This document shows, piece after piece, positions 1-11,190 of a DNA stretch of 64,000 nucleotides. Under the pieces are notes generated by a model. That model did no database searches and was not told the origin of the DNA. It saw only the letters and a program-made list of their open reading frames with translations. Each line of letters opens with the position of its first letter. Position 1 is the stretch's first letter. Origin of the DNA: Blastocystis hominis (taxonomy: Eukaryota > Sar > Bigyra > Opalinata > Blastocystidae). The stretch covers positions 421,912 through 485,911 of the forward strand of contig NW_013171821.1 in the NCBI RefSeq assembly GCF_000151665.1. The letters run 5' to 3'. Position numbers and translations under genes: made by a program.

Positions 1-324
1 TCCAATTTTATACATGGGATTACCTACTGATGTTATCCAATAATTAGTAGTGGTACATGTTTCCAAAGTCTATGCTCACTATTTTTATAATAATCTACTG
101 AACGAAAAGATTCAAATGTTAACAACTCTCCAAATCAGCAATATGGTTCATCTTCACAAAGATCGAATGCCGTTTATCAAAATTCCCCAAAAAACACTAG
201 CTGGAGTGGATTACAGATTGGATGGGCCTCCACAAATTCAATATGAAAGGAAACAATCAAGACACTTCTAATGTATACGAGTCATTACTCTTTCTTCGTC
301 TGGCATTATAAAACAAACAAAGCA
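1..324. other. Window edge, no recognisable gene
   Basis: AT-rich stretch downstream of the first minus-strand gene. A plus-strand reading frame at 50-271 (73 codons) shows no family motif and no TGTTTGTT follows it. It could be a terminal exon of a gene that starts outside the window, but nothing supports that. The only clear signal is the minus-strand 3' motif of the neighbouring gene at 312-319. Confidence 0.4.
312..319 (-). terminator. TGTTTGTT 3'-end motif of the UER1-like gene
   Basis: Exact TGTTTGTT on the minus strand. A T four bases upstream follows codon Asn of the KKN end, so cleavage there plus poly(A) would make a TAA stop. Confidence 0.75.
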
Positions 325-1389
325 ATTCTTCTTCAAGCCAAGATTCACCTGCATTCGTTCGAACACATGCACAATAGATTCCTTAATGGGCGGGACTTCC
401 AGACCCAATTCTCTACACTTTGTAACCAACTTGGTTGCATCCAATTCATTATTCGATCGTCCCGCAGCCAGCACCTTCGCCTGCTCCTCCAAAGAGAAGT
501 TCTTGTACGTGAACGATTCGTCGATGTACTTCTTGTACAAATCCAAAATCTCGTTGTGCGAGATCACTCCCGGATTCGTAAAGTTGTATACTCCCTACAT
601 TCGATCGAGTTCGATTCGGATACACGACAATCATGGAGCGTTAATTCAATACTGATCGGAAGAAGATCGTACAGGACCGACATCGAGTTCGGAATGTTCA
701 CCACTCTCTCGTATTTGCTGATTTTTGTTATGAAGTTCCGCGGGGAGAGGTCGTCCGAGATGGGCATGCGCACACGCAGGATCAGCACGTTCGAGTACAC
801 CTTTTGAAGCTGGTGGTGAGTTGAGAGGAGAAAAAGGAAACCTTTTCGGCCATTGTTTTGGTGTAACTGTAGAAGCTGCCAGAAAAGTTGGGCTCGTCTT
901 CTTCAGTGAAGCCTTTGCCGCTGCCCAGAGGATGTTCAGCGTCGTACTATGGGATTGGCGGGATGAAATAAATACTTCATAGATGCAACCCGTAGCATAG
1001 ACAGTGCAGGGAATGTTTCGGCGGAAACATGCGTCTGTCAGAGCCACAGTGCCGACAACATTGACTCTGATCGTGAGAAAACACGCTTGGAACTACCTCA
1101 CAACATCCTCCTTGTGGGACTCACACCAGTCGACGTTCGGTCTTCCCGTCTATGATCAGCAAGAAATTATTATTCTTTACAAGTCCAGCGGCATTAATAA
1201 CATAGTCCGGCTTGTACTTATCCAATTCAGCGCATACATCCTGCGTATTCTCCAATCTGGATTCAGCTCGGTAGACCGTGAATCCGCGATCCTCCAGAAG
1301 CTTAATTACCTGCCCTCCAATCCAACCGTTTTTTCCGAATACCAGAAACGATTTCTTGATGTAACAAAACGAATGATACTGCTTACCAT
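325..1389 (-). CDS. UER1/RHM C-terminal-like nucleotide-sugar 3,5-epimerase/4-reductase
   Basis: The spliced protein resembles plant UER1 (NRS/ER), which turns UDP- or dTDP-4-keto-6-deoxyglucose into rhamnose-type sugars in the cytosol. The N-terminal Rossmann segment reads FLVFGKNGWIGGQV. It is followed by an NVDWCESHK segment, then YATGCIYE (the SDR Tyr), LRVRMPISDDLSPRNFITK, VVNIPNSMSVL and a C-terminal SFTYKNFSLEEQAKV...RSNNELDATKL block, all in family order. Splicing out GT-AG introns of 30-32 nt, including one directly after the ATG (1355-1386), keeps one frame. No genomic stop ends the family-like C-terminus: it finishes at KKN with a T four bases before TGTTTGTT, so the stop is probably made by polyadenylation. 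It shares a 100-bp divergent spacer with the proteasome gene. Nucleotide preference (UDP or dTDP) cannot be read from the sequence. Confidence 0.85.
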
Positions 1390-1489
1390 ATTACTGCTTA
1401 TCAATTGACTTGAAAATGACTATTCAAAATCTTGAAATAGCTCATATTTGGGGCATACTTCTTCTATCAATTTAGATCATTCGATATCG
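1390..1489. promoter_or_regulatory. Short bidirectional promoter region
   Basis: Only 100 bp separate the start codons of two divergent genes, so both promoters must lie here or overlap the genes. No defined element was recognised. Confidence 0.5.
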
Positions 1490-2456
1490 ATGCACGGAAA
1501 TAAATACGATACAGATGTCACGGTTTGGTCTCCCGAAGGAAAACTACATCAAGTCGGAAACTTCGCTTTCATGGTATAGTTTAGGTAAAATATGCCACGG
1601 AAGCCGAAAAGCAAGGAAGTGCATGTTGTGGAATTCGTACGAATAAATATGTCGTTCTCGGTGCTTTCCGCAGGTACTCTGTATTTTGGTTGGATAATTG
1701 AATAGACGGCCAAACGAGCTTGCTTCATACCAACGAAAGATCGTAGAAATCGATACACACATGGGAATCGCAATGTCCGGTTTAACTGCAGATGCGAGAG
1801 CACTATCGAAGTATTTCACTTTCGGTTGCGACCACCATTAGATATATGAGAACAGAATGCATGGACCACGAGTACGTATATGGAAGAAAGATGCCTATGG
1901 AGATGCTGGTTCGTCAAGTAGCAGAGAGTGATTTTTTAAAAATACTTTTTTTCTGATGTCTAGAAGAGCATTTCTGTACTCTCACATACGAACGTCGTCC
2001 TTACGGTGTTGGTTTGTTGATCGGCGGTGTGGACGTTTTTCTTTCCTTCTTTCGTTGATTTCCTTCTAGTCCAAAGGTCCTCATCTCTTCCATACATCTC
2101 CCTCTGGCGAGTACCTCGAATACAGTGCGTGTACGATCGGTTCTCGCAGCCAGAGCGCGAAGACAGCTCTGTCTCGACGTTTTTTGAACGAAGAAACGAA
2201 CGTGGTGACGGTGAGCGATGATTGTATGAATGGAATGGAATGGAGTGAAGAGCAGTGACGCTCGACGAGCTGATTAACATCGTGCTGGATGCGTTGAAGG
2301 GCTGCGTGCAGGGCGATTCAGTAGGAAGCGAAGAAAGGAGTGTGATGCAGAAACTGACAAAGGAAAACTGCTCGGTAGCCGTGGTGGGAGTGGATTTGCC
2401 GTTCCGCGAATTGAGCGAAGAGGAAATCGCGCCGTATGTGAATGCTCTGACCCAGT
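1490..2456 (+). CDS. PSMA1: 20S proteasome subunit alpha type 1 (alpha6)
   Basis: A non-catalytic alpha-ring subunit of the 20S proteasome. The start [21 protein letters not shown] matches the alpha-1 N-terminus. After the first intron (1553-1584, 32 nt) the frame gives [11 protein letters not shown] and then [15 protein letters not shown], the signature of proteasome alpha subunits. Later exons give [38 protein letters not shown] and, after a 32-nt intron (2224-2255), [18 protein letters not shown] and [26 protein letters not shown]. Length is about 260 aa, as in the family. The coding part ends ...NALTQ followed by a single T and then GGAT-TGTTTGTT, so polyadenylation would create the TAA; a longer read-through frame continues to 2569 but lacks family similarity after this point. 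Confidence 0.92.
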
Positions 2457-2460
2457 GGAT

Positions 2461-2468
2461 TGTTTGTT
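2461..2468 (+). terminator. TGTTTGTT 3'-end motif of PSMA1
   Basis: Exact motif four bases after the T that completes the presumed TAA stop. Confidence 0.75.
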
Positions 2469-2740
2469 TGAAAGAAATGAGAGAAAAAGGAATGGAAGTG
2501 GATAAATGGGGTTGGCAGAGCCGAAGAGGATTTGTGAGAGGAAATAAAGCAAGCGGTGCTTCTCACTAGACATTGCTTTACATGAAAGAATGAGGTTTGG
2601 TGTGTTGTTCCAGTCCATTTCTTGTGGCTTCTGTGCAAATCGAATCATGAATTCCAGACAATACACCGTTCAGTTATCATTTCTGCATTGTAGTCCTCGT
2701 TTTGTCGAGAACAGTCACAAAACATTCAATTCCGTATACC

Positions 2741-2748
2741 AACAAACA
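2741..2748 (-). terminator. TGTTTGTT 3'-end motif of the small mitochondrial-type gene
   Basis: Exact motif 10 bases past a genomic TAA. Confidence 0.65.
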
Positions 2749-2758
2749 CAAGATCAAA

Positions 2759-3577
2759 TTAGTGTGTGGATTGAGAGAGAATATCGCGCTCCAAATCGAT
2801 TTGCGGCTCGATTGCGAAGAAATCCGAGTCCTCTTTGATCGTTCGCAGATGCTCGTAGGGGGTGTAAACCTCCTCTTCGCTCGGAGCAGCAGATACAGAC
2901 GACTCTTCCATTCGCTTTTTCAAACCTACACTTCAAAAATCGCAGAGACAACCACGATCTGCATAATCTCCGTTCTGTGTGGAATTCAGCTTTTTCTAAT
3001 AGTAATTGCTAATATAGATAACGAATACCATCAGAATTCCATACATCTTTTTGCTGGGAACAATGTCAAGGGCAGGATCACAAATTGCTAGGAATTAGAG
3101 AATGCACACAAATCAATAGGGTACCATTCACTGTTTTTAACAGGTCCAGATTGGAACCGACTTCAATAAAGGTACCTACAGGGATTACACAAAGAAAACA
3201 CTCTATACGAATCGCTTTCTTGTTAATAAAATATTTGTTTTGTCTAAATTCACGGAGGATCGAAACACCATCATCCACAGACTTCAGACTACACTTTCAT
3301 ACCTAGAGCTCTTTCCTACTTTTCCATAGCTTCGTTGATCCATAATTTTGGTTTATCGATCTCTTGGAAGGACGGGGCCTTGGTAAAGAAGGGAGTAAGC
3401 TATGAGCATCAACTCACAAAACTACACTGTACAGGGGTTTCTTCACTCACTAAATAGGCGGACTGACTGGTAATAACACGACCAAGTTTGGAAGAAACTA
3501 CATGTCATCAGAACGTGTTCATTTTTACATAAGCGACAGCCTCCTCTCGGAACCAAACACTTTGCGAAAGAGAGCAT
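2759..3577 (-). CDS. Small unknown protein with mitochondrial-type presequence
   Basis: Not recognised. Splicing about six GT-AG introns of 27-39 nt gives a protein of roughly 190 aa. The N-terminus MLSFAKCLVPRGGCRLFSS is basic, rich in Ser/Arg and lacks acids, like a mitochondrial targeting peptide. The middle contains KPKLWINEAMENLKSVDDGV and LREFRQNKYFINKKAI, probably helical. The C-terminus is acidic (APSEEEVYTPYEHL, EDSDFFAIEPQIDLERDIL) and ends at a genomic TAA (2759-2761) followed by TGTTTGTT. No transmembrane segment or catalytic motif was seen. Exon joins were chosen by frame and intron length and need transcript support. It sits between proteasome alpha-1 and the HEAT-repeat scaffold and shares no obvious operon-like link with them. 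Confidence 0.5.
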
Positions 3578-3656
3578 AAGAAAACGATTGAAATGAATGT
3601 TTTCTGAACAAACTCCAATTTTAGTTACACAGAATAGAACAATTAGTACGTACAAC

Positions 3657-5684
3657 TTAGGATACAACTGCCATTCGCTCCAAAGCAATGGAAGAGTAGA
3701 AGCGAACATCTGTATCCTCATCTCGAGTGAGTGATTTCAATTTAGGAAGAATCTAGTGACTACCATGGTATGATTCGCTACATATTCCTTCTGGAAATCG
3801 GGAGGAAACTGTTCGAATGTCTTGCCGATCACCTTGCAAGTGATGAATCGAATATTGGGAATTGGATTCTAGTCATACACAAGAGAATTCAATGAATACA
3901 GAGAGCTCTTTAATCAACAAGGTTTGAATCTCGGTAGTCCAGTCCTGATTGGAAGAAAGCAGGGGTGAGAGTAAAACGTTTTGAAAAGTGTAAAGCAGAT
4001 TCGATTGTATTTGATAGTTCCCACTTGAATTGTAGAGAGAAATGAGCGAAGGAAGCAATTCGTCTTTGAAGTCATCGATTTTCAGTGCATCCATCACATC
4101 CGTGATTGACGCTGCGCAAGCTCTTCGTACAGCATGCACATTATCAGAAAACAAGTGAACATGCTCAATATCAGGGTATAGAGACGACCTACATATTGCT
4201 TTAGATCGTTCAAACGATTGGAATGAATGGTTTGCAACGCCTTGAGCAGAGTTCCCATCGCCTTTGCGATGCTTTCTCGCCACTATGTATGGACAACTGA
4301 CTACCGAATATTACTCTCCATGATGATTGCAACTTCTCTTGTTGAAAAAGGATTGTGTCGAAAATCGATTCATCATAAAACGAAGGTGACAAATGATCGA
4401 TGAGATATCTGCAAACAAACTCGCTTTGGGTTTCCAATAAGGCATCGAACAAAGGCTGAGCAAGAGAAGCATCATTCTCCATCAATTCGACGATTAAGGG
4501 CGTGATCAACTCACTACACAAAACATTGAAAAAGGAAATTCGTATACAGTCTATAGGGCTCATCTTTATTGATCAGAGGCGTCAAATAGGGAAACACCTT
4601 TTCCTTGAAAGTCTCTTTCGGAATAAAGCCAAAAATCCAATGGAGGTGCGGGATGAGAAAAAGAGCTCCGTCCTTAATCATTGACAAAATAGGATTCAAC
4701 AAAGTGGAACAGTACATTTCACTCCCTATACTCGTTCCGATCGCCTCCAAGTGCTTTGCAGCTTCCTTTTGAATCTATCGATGACTCTATCACGGAATTG
4801 GAACGCGAATCGAGTCGGATTGCAAGCATTTGATGAAGCTGCTGGTCAGTTCACTCACCATTGAGGGTTGATGAATGGACTGGAAGAGTAGTGGGAACGA
4901 AGGAACAACAACGTACACAACCGAATTCTAAAGAGTCAGCGTGATGAAATTAGGGAAACATCGTCACTCACAAAAGTTCGCATTAGCTGTACAAACTGAG
5001 AATAATACTGCGATCCAAACGCATGTAGACAGGTAGAAAACTGCTTGGCTGCTTCTCTGCGCACAAGAAGTCGGTCGTCATTACACAGCTGAAAGAAAAT
5101 GGATCGCAATTCCTTCAAGGCACTACTTGAAATGATTCGAAAAGGCTCCAAATCGGGCGTGGGTGTTTCGGTAATGATCGTGGAATATCGCTCATAGAGG
5201 GGGGCGATGAGATGGGCGACTGCACGACAGCCATAGAAGGAATTGGTGGAAAACACGGTGTGCAGAGTATTGTAGATGGTATTTACCAGAATTAGAGAAA
5301 TGGGATATTCGATCATATTTCGAAGAATCGAAATCGTCTAGAAAAAGAATTCGATTCCAAGAAAAGTTACGAAATACATAATATCGGAGTCTTCTTGATC
5401 CAGGAAGTGAAACAACAAAGGTAGTAGTTCCTGACAACACACTTCGCTTAGAGAGGAGATCCGGACGGAGATGAAGCTGAGGATGTGAAGAATATCCGTG
5501 GAATCGGCATCGTATGTCAACTCTGGAATTACACTAGAAAGGCAGATTTACCTATGAGTTTGGAAATGATATCTTGGATGTCTTCTCGATTTCCATCATC
5601 GATGTCTGTTTCTAAACGTTTCAAATAGCTTTCGATATCGTGTTCGCCCCGTTGCGACCCTTTCGAGGACGAAAGCCAGAACAT
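3657..5684 (-). CDS. HEAT-repeat protein like PP2A scaffold subunit A (PR65)
   Basis: Scaffold of protein phosphatase 2A type: HEAT repeats hold the catalytic and regulatory subunits. Start MFWLSSSKGSQRGEHDIESY at 5684, then EVCCQELLPLLFHFLDQEDSD. A central block has SFYGCRAVAHLIAPLYERY, followed by ALKELRSIFFQLCNDDRLLVRREAAKQFS, which matches the PR65 run [24 protein letters not shown]. Near the end NPIPNIRFITCKVIGKTFEQF and LPKLKSLTRDEDTDVRFYSS correspond to the last two PR65 repeats; a TAA (3657-3659) follows ALERMAVVS. Expected length is about 590-600 aa, close to PR65 (589). Many introns of about 30 nt. The related PP4 regulatory subunit PP4R1 is an alternative, but its usual length is greater. 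No exact TGTTTGTT follows; only GTTTGTT is present. Confidence 0.72.
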
Positions 5685-5931
5685 TTTGTGAAAGCGAAGT
5701 TGTCACTTTGACAAGTCTCAGTTATATAATCTAGAGATTGCAGAATTCTCGTTTTTCTATAATTTTCCAGAAAATATATATCATCTTCTTTCGAGCCCTT
5801 CTTACGGCTCCCGGGCGTTTTAGGAGAGAAACAGGAACAGTTCCACCTATCGAATTCTTTGCATTGAATTATGGAAGCAAACCCAGTTCGACGTTTCTCG
5901 AACAATTTGAAACCTCATTATTTTTGAATTT
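5685..5931. promoter_or_regulatory. Divergent intergenic promoter region
   Basis: About 250 bp between the HEAT-repeat gene (minus) and the DnaJ gene (plus). No specific element was identified. Confidence 0.4.
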
Positions 5932-7500
5932 ATGTATCGATTTTGCTGTAGAAGTGCTGCAGCAGTGACTCGGAGTGTTCGAGCCTTTGCTGTGAGCACT
6001 CGCTATGCTCATGCGATGTGTGCTCCTCTCAGTGTTTCGTTTCAGTCCTACCCCGCGCGCTCCATCGTAATTCGATTTTCTTCCGTGTGTAACAAACAGA
6101 TGGCGTCATGGAACGTGCGTTCCTTCCATTCCACGGTTCCCCACTCCAAGCGCGATTACTACGAAGTACTCTTTCGGTTTCTCCCTCATTCCCAGGTTCT
6201 CGGTGTTCCCAGAGATGCCTCGAAGGCGGAGATCAAAAAGCACTATTTCGAGCTCGCCAAGAAATACCACCCCGACACCAACAAGGTTTCCGCTCATGGC
6301 TCTCTCTCATCCGTAGGGCGACGAGAACGCCAAGCAGAAGTTCATTGAAGTGAGCGAGGCGTACGAGGTTCTCAAAGACGACGAGAAGCGCGCGCGCTAT
6401 GACCAGTTCGGTCATGCCGGCATGGACGAGAGCGGCGCGAGCTACCAGGCCAACGCGGCCAACATCGATGAGATCCTGCGCCATTTCACCGACATCTTCG
6501 GGTCGGAGGCGCAGGGCTTCGGCGGCTTCGGCGGCTTCGGCGGGTTTGGCGGCTTCGGAGGCTTCCAGCCGCAGATAGATAACGATGGGTCCGATATCTC
6601 GGTGCGCGTGTCCATCCCCTTTCTGGACTGCATCAACGGGTGCGAGCGGGACATCCGCGTGCAGAAGGAGGTCGCCTGCGATGCCTGCCATGGGTCGGGA
6701 AATGTGGAATTCCAGAAATCGGGGTCATTTGTAGGGACCGCATAATAAGACGCAGAAGTGTCCGCATTGCCAGGGAAAAGGGGTCATTTATGTAGGAGTG
6801 GCCGTTTTCTGTGAGTGGTAGAATAACCGCGGGATCATGATGTCCATGTCGACTTGTCCCCATTGTAACGGATTAGGGACTCTCAACACGGAGCCCTGTC
6901 CCAAATGTCGTGGCAGTGGAACAGTATTCCTTGTGATGTGCAGTCTGATGATTAGATGCATCGCGTTTCCACGATCACCGTGAAGATTCCTGCGGGAATC
7001 GACAACGGCGACACGATCCGGCTTGCCGGTCAGGGAAACCAGGGAATCAAAGGCGGGCGGAACGGGAATTTGTACATTGACGTGAACGTTCAGCCAGATC
7101 CGTTTTTCACTCGGGCGGGAGGCGATATCATGTGCACGGTGCCGATTTCGGTAACGACGGCTATTCTGGGAGGCACGATCACAGTTCCTACGATTAGTGG
7201 CGAAGTCGATGTGCATGTTCCGCCAGGTACCCAGTGCAACACACGAATGCGTCTGCGGGATAAGGGAATCAAACCGATGCGCGGGTCGCATGTGGGAGAT
7301 CAAATAATAACTTTTAATGTGCACATTCCAAAGTACGGTTTGGCGGGAAAAGTTTATGGTTAGAAATATTACGCCTTCTCAGAGAAAATTAATCGAGGAG
7401 TTTGGCAAAGACGAGAAGGGAGTGGAGCATCCACAGGCACCAGCGATGCGGTCTGTGATCGGAAGAATTCGCAGTTTCTTGAATAGCAAGCGAAAGTAGT
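5932..7500 (+). CDS. Mitochondrial type I DnaJ (Mdj1/TID1-like Hsp40)
   Basis: Co-chaperone that stimulates organellar Hsp70. The first ~65 residues ([19 protein letters not shown]...) are Arg/Ser/Ala-rich and acid-free, a likely targeting peptide. The J domain reads [19 protein letters not shown] with a 31-nt intron inside it, then the HPD loop in KKYHPDTNK. After a second intron comes a Gly/Phe linker of five GGF units ([13 protein letters not shown]). Four CxxCxGxG zinc modules follow: [24 protein letters not shown] and CPKCRGSG, with introns of 24-33 nt between them. The two beta-sandwich substrate domains contain [22 protein letters not shown] and [18 protein letters not shown]. It ends SFLNSKRK with a genomic TAG and TGTTTGTT 15 bases later. 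Confidence 0.92.
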
Positions 7501-7514
7501 TTAGTGGTTTGGCT

Positions 7515-7522
7515 TGTTTGTT
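7515..7522 (+). terminator. TGTTTGTT 3'-end motif of the DnaJ gene
   Basis: Exact motif 15 bases after the TAG stop. Confidence 0.65.
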
Positions 7523-7628
7523 CTCTGACACATCTGACAAGAAGAATCAATTTGTTTTGAATAGAATAATGGGTGAACCACGCGAATAGATTTCTGTCTT
7601 GGAGTGGAAAGGAGTAGAGTTTTTCGCC

Positions 7629-8560
7629 ATGTCCCGCGCTCTTCAAGAACTCTACTCTCAATTTCTTTGTAACAATAAAATGTTCTCTTCGGTGGAAGAG
7701 ATTTTGCGATATCGAAAGCTCTGGCCGACTTCGAATATGGTCGAAGATATGGTGAAAAAGGTCATTGGATCTGTCTCTACTGCAAAATTTCATGTTGGAT
7801 TGGATGTTAGTTCGAGTAGCACTGGCATTTGTATCTTATCAAATCAAAGTGAGCCTTTATCCGACAAGTTACAATTCTAGACAAAGTTCTCTTATGTAAA
7901 GCAATTCATCCCGATAAATCTTGCAAAGGAAACAGCCTTACCTCGGCTGCGTTTCTCTTTCGTCAAATCCAATCCTCCATTCTGTCAGTGGATCCTCAGG
8001 CAAGCGAGCACCCTGCGGATTGGAGAATTGTCGTTGAGGAATACTTGAAAATGTTTGGTTCAACCTCGTTTCGAACCCAAGGTCTGTTTTATCTTGCAGA
8101 AATCAATGGAATCATTCAGTTCAAGTGTTGGGAAATGTTTGGATCGCCTCCCATCACTCTCCATCCATCCACTGCACGTTCTCTGCTTTCAGTGAAATCT
8201 GCTGGAGATCGGCAGGAAACGAAGAAGATTGTTTTGCAGTACGTTCAACACAACACACAAGACATGATTCATTGGCCAGAAAAGAAGCGTGGTCCGGGAC
8301 TTTCGGATGACTGCTTTGATATGGCGGATGCGTACATTTTAGCTCGCGCAAGCTATGTCCAAAACATGATTGATGAAGTGAATCGTAAGTTGGTGGCGGA
8401 TAAGGACCATTGGATGCAATCTCCGTTTTTCTGTGAGTACTTGAAGGCGAATTTGGTGCATTTCATCCGGAAATACGCGACTGCAATGGAGTATCGGTCT
8501 TATGAAACGATTCCGAAGGAATTGGTGGATGTGAAGTTTGTGATTTTGCGTAACTTTTAG
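7629..8560 (+). CDS. RuvC-like/RNase H-fold protein, putative junction-resolving nuclease
   Basis: The family is not certain. After one intron (about 32 nt, near 7850-7880) the frame gives about 300 aa. Four acidic motifs appear in the order and context of RuvC-type nucleases: FHVGLDVSSSSTGICIL (D plus a Ser/Gly turn on strand 1), RIVVEEYLKMFG (E on strand 4), and SDDCFDMADAYILARA (paired D on the last helix). Between them lies a helix with TQGLFYLAEINGIIQFKCW, as in the RuvC dimer region. The N-terminal ~55 residues (MSRALQELYSQF...) are helical and without a clear targeting signal. The last part, DHWMQSPFFCEYLKANLVHFIRKY, is unknown. It ends at a genomic TAG; only a degenerate TTTTTGTTG follows. 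A role in Holliday-junction or organellar DNA processing is an inference from the motifs. Confidence 0.6.
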
Positions 8561-8766
8561 AGGTATTTGGATCGACTGGAGAAGAATGTGCGTGATGTAG
8601 TCTGTACACTCATGTTGGTTTTTTGTTGAATTTCACTTTTTCCCTCTTCCTATCTCCTCAAGTGCCACACTCTCAATCCTTTCTCTGACCTTGATAGTAC
8701 AAATACACAATCAGCGAATAATAATGTTCAATTCAAATAATCAATTAATTACCACTATATGGAACA

Positions 8767-10225
8767 ATGCTTTCTCGAAAGGAACTCAACATTCTGCTGG
8801 TCGATATCACGGTCTTGCTTGATATCTTGGGGTATTCCATCGTTTTACCGATAATGGCGTCTCTCTCGGAATCTCTGGGTGGAACGGTTGACCACACAAC
8901 GTACTTGTTCTCCTGCTATGCTGTAACTCAACTTGTGAGTCGTCTTTCTTGTTTCTCTTCATTCTAGGTTATTTGTATATGGGTCGTCTTAGTGATAAAA
9001 TTGGAAGAAAACCACTTTTAATCCTTTCCCTTATCGGATCTTCAGCTGGTAGTCGAAATTGGAAACTATGTTTTTTAGGAGCCATTGCGCAAGGTCTCGC
9101 GAAAAATATTTGGGCATTGATTATTTTCCGTGCTATCACGGGGTTGTTTGCGGGATCATGGATTGTGGCTCAAGCGTACCTGCTTCTCATGGTTTCAATC
9201 GTAGCTACATCGCAGATTGTACCACCGTCGACGAACGGTCAAAGTACATGGCACGCTTAGAAGCATTTTTAGCTGCAGCTTATATTTTTGGACCTGCAGT
9301 TGGTGGTTTTTTGGGTGAACTGGGTCTTGGCATTCCGTTTATCGTTGCTGGAGTCGTGGCAGCGATCAACCTCATTTTAGTATGCCTGTTTCTTCACGAG
9401 TCTTTGGATTTCACTCTCTCCATCAGTAAAACAAAACAAAAATTCAGTTATGCGTATCTCAAACGGCTCTTTCCGCCGATGGTGGTACGCTCCTTGTTTG
9501 TTTGAAATAAGTCGTGGTAGATTGCGTGTATGATTGTGGAGTTCTGCAACCGGTGGATTATCAACGGATGGGACTCTTATTACAATACGTTCGCGAACAA
9601 ATTATTCGGAATGACTTCCACACAATTTGCGTTCGACTCTTTTTCTCTCTTTTGTTGCATAGAATTTTGGTGACGTGTTTGGGCTGCATCAGTTGCACCA
9701 TCAACGGCTTCATTTATCAATTTTTAGTGTTCCGCTGCAACATTCCGATCCCGTTTATTTCTATTGGCGCTGGGATCTTCCAAAGTTCGCTTTCTTACAA
9801 TAGTAATTGAAGCGTAGTTGTAGCGAACTTCTTGATGGGAGGAAGTACATCCCTCCCTCTTTCGATCATTGGATGTGTTGTGAATGAGTTGGGTTATGAT
9901 TTTTCCACGCCAGCGCCTGCTAGCATCATCAGCGTGCGCATTGAATGATTGAAATCGATTGTAGTCTATCTCCGCTTCAAGTATTCAAGGGCAAATTTTG
10001 AGTTATAACATGATGGCTGGGCAGATGGCGATGATTTTGGCTCCGCTAGCCATGGGGAAGTTGAGCCACGTCAATCCGAACTTGCCGTTCTATGTGACCT
10101 CGTGCTCGGGAGTGATTGTGATCATTTCAATGCTGTGTGTTCTGCGAATGCCTGGAGGAATGATGGCTGGTAGACAGAAGCGTGCTGATTCAAGGGATGA
10201 TAAAATTATGGACGGAGGAGTCTAA
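8767..10225 (+). CDS. Major facilitator superfamily transporter
   Basis: A polytopic membrane transporter of the MFS, most like the tetracycline/drug:H+ antiporter branch; the substrate is unknown. The first helix region reads LVDITVLLDILGYSIVLPIMASL. After intron 1 the MFS motif A appears as GRLSDKIGRKP in the loop between helices 2 and 3. Later exons give AIAQGLAKNIWALIIFRAITGLFAGSW and the helix-5 type motif FGPAVGGFLGELGLG. The C-terminal half holds MGGSTSLPLSIIGCVV, SISASSIQGQILSYNMMAGQM and FYVTSCSGVIVIISMLCVL, followed by a short basic tail. Six to seven introns of 27-33 nt keep one frame of about 430 aa. The stop is TAA with TGTTTGTT about 48 bases later. It converges with the SANT gene. 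Confidence 0.85.
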
Positions 10226-10250
10226 GTCATAGTATTTGATCTTGGAATCA

Positions 10251-11155
10251 TCAAATCACAAACATGATTTTCTGTTTGTTGGAATAAACAAGAAAACACA
10301 AGTTGATTGCAAACGTTAACTCAGGGAACTGGAGATTGTATAGGCTTTTCTTCTCAATATTCACGCCGTAATAATGAAGACGCGTGAGCTGCGTAGCGAT
10401 CAGCGAATTGTATTGAATCTGCAGGCAGCGGCAAAGTCGTTTCTACAAGTGAATTCGATGCAATGCACCAACATATTCCGATTGATAGTGTTGCTGAATA
10501 GCTGAAATATGCTTCTATGCATGATGAAGAAGGAGAAATGATGATTACCGTTGAGCTATGATTTTGCTCTTCTTCGAAAGAGGTGAGCAAACCTTGGATT
10601 TGGGTTTGGAACTGCGATCGGAATCGATTTCGTTCGCCTTCCAGGTCTTTTAAGAGGCGTTTTATGCTGGAAGAATAGGTGACCTTCCTTCCTCCAAGTG
10701 GAGAAAACATCGATAAATCGGGGAAACCATCCTCCTTTTCCTCTCCTTTTTCTTCTTGAACTGATGAGTTCTCTTCGACTGTAAACTCAGATTCATCCAC
10801 GACTTTCGTAGGACTGATCGTTGTTGACGCCACATCCTTCTTCCTCTTCTTGGGAGTCTCAAACTCTTCCGGAGGTCTTGGAACAGCCACTGACACGATC
10901 TTGGATTGATCCAAGGTTGAGTGATCCTGCGTGATTTGGATGGGGCGTTTCAATGAACTGCGTGGAGGAGTCATGAGGTCTGCTGGATTGATTTCAGCAT
11001 GGCAAATGGAAGGAGAGGAGGAATCTTGAGGTTTCGATGGTTGCTTCTCTTCCGTTTCTGCCTTTTCGGAAGTAGATTTCGGTTCGATATCCATTGCATT
11101 CTCAGGTGTGGGTGTGACTTCCATTGGCTTGCTAGAAACCGAATCCATTTCGATT

Positions 11156-11190
<35 letters not shown>

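Noticed and set aside
3085-3306. Treating the 2759-3577 coding segment as the C-terminus of the HEAT-repeat protein
   Set aside because: An in-frame TAA at 3657-3659 follows the last HEAT repeat at the PR65 length, and a new ATG with a targeting-like N-terminus starts at 3577.
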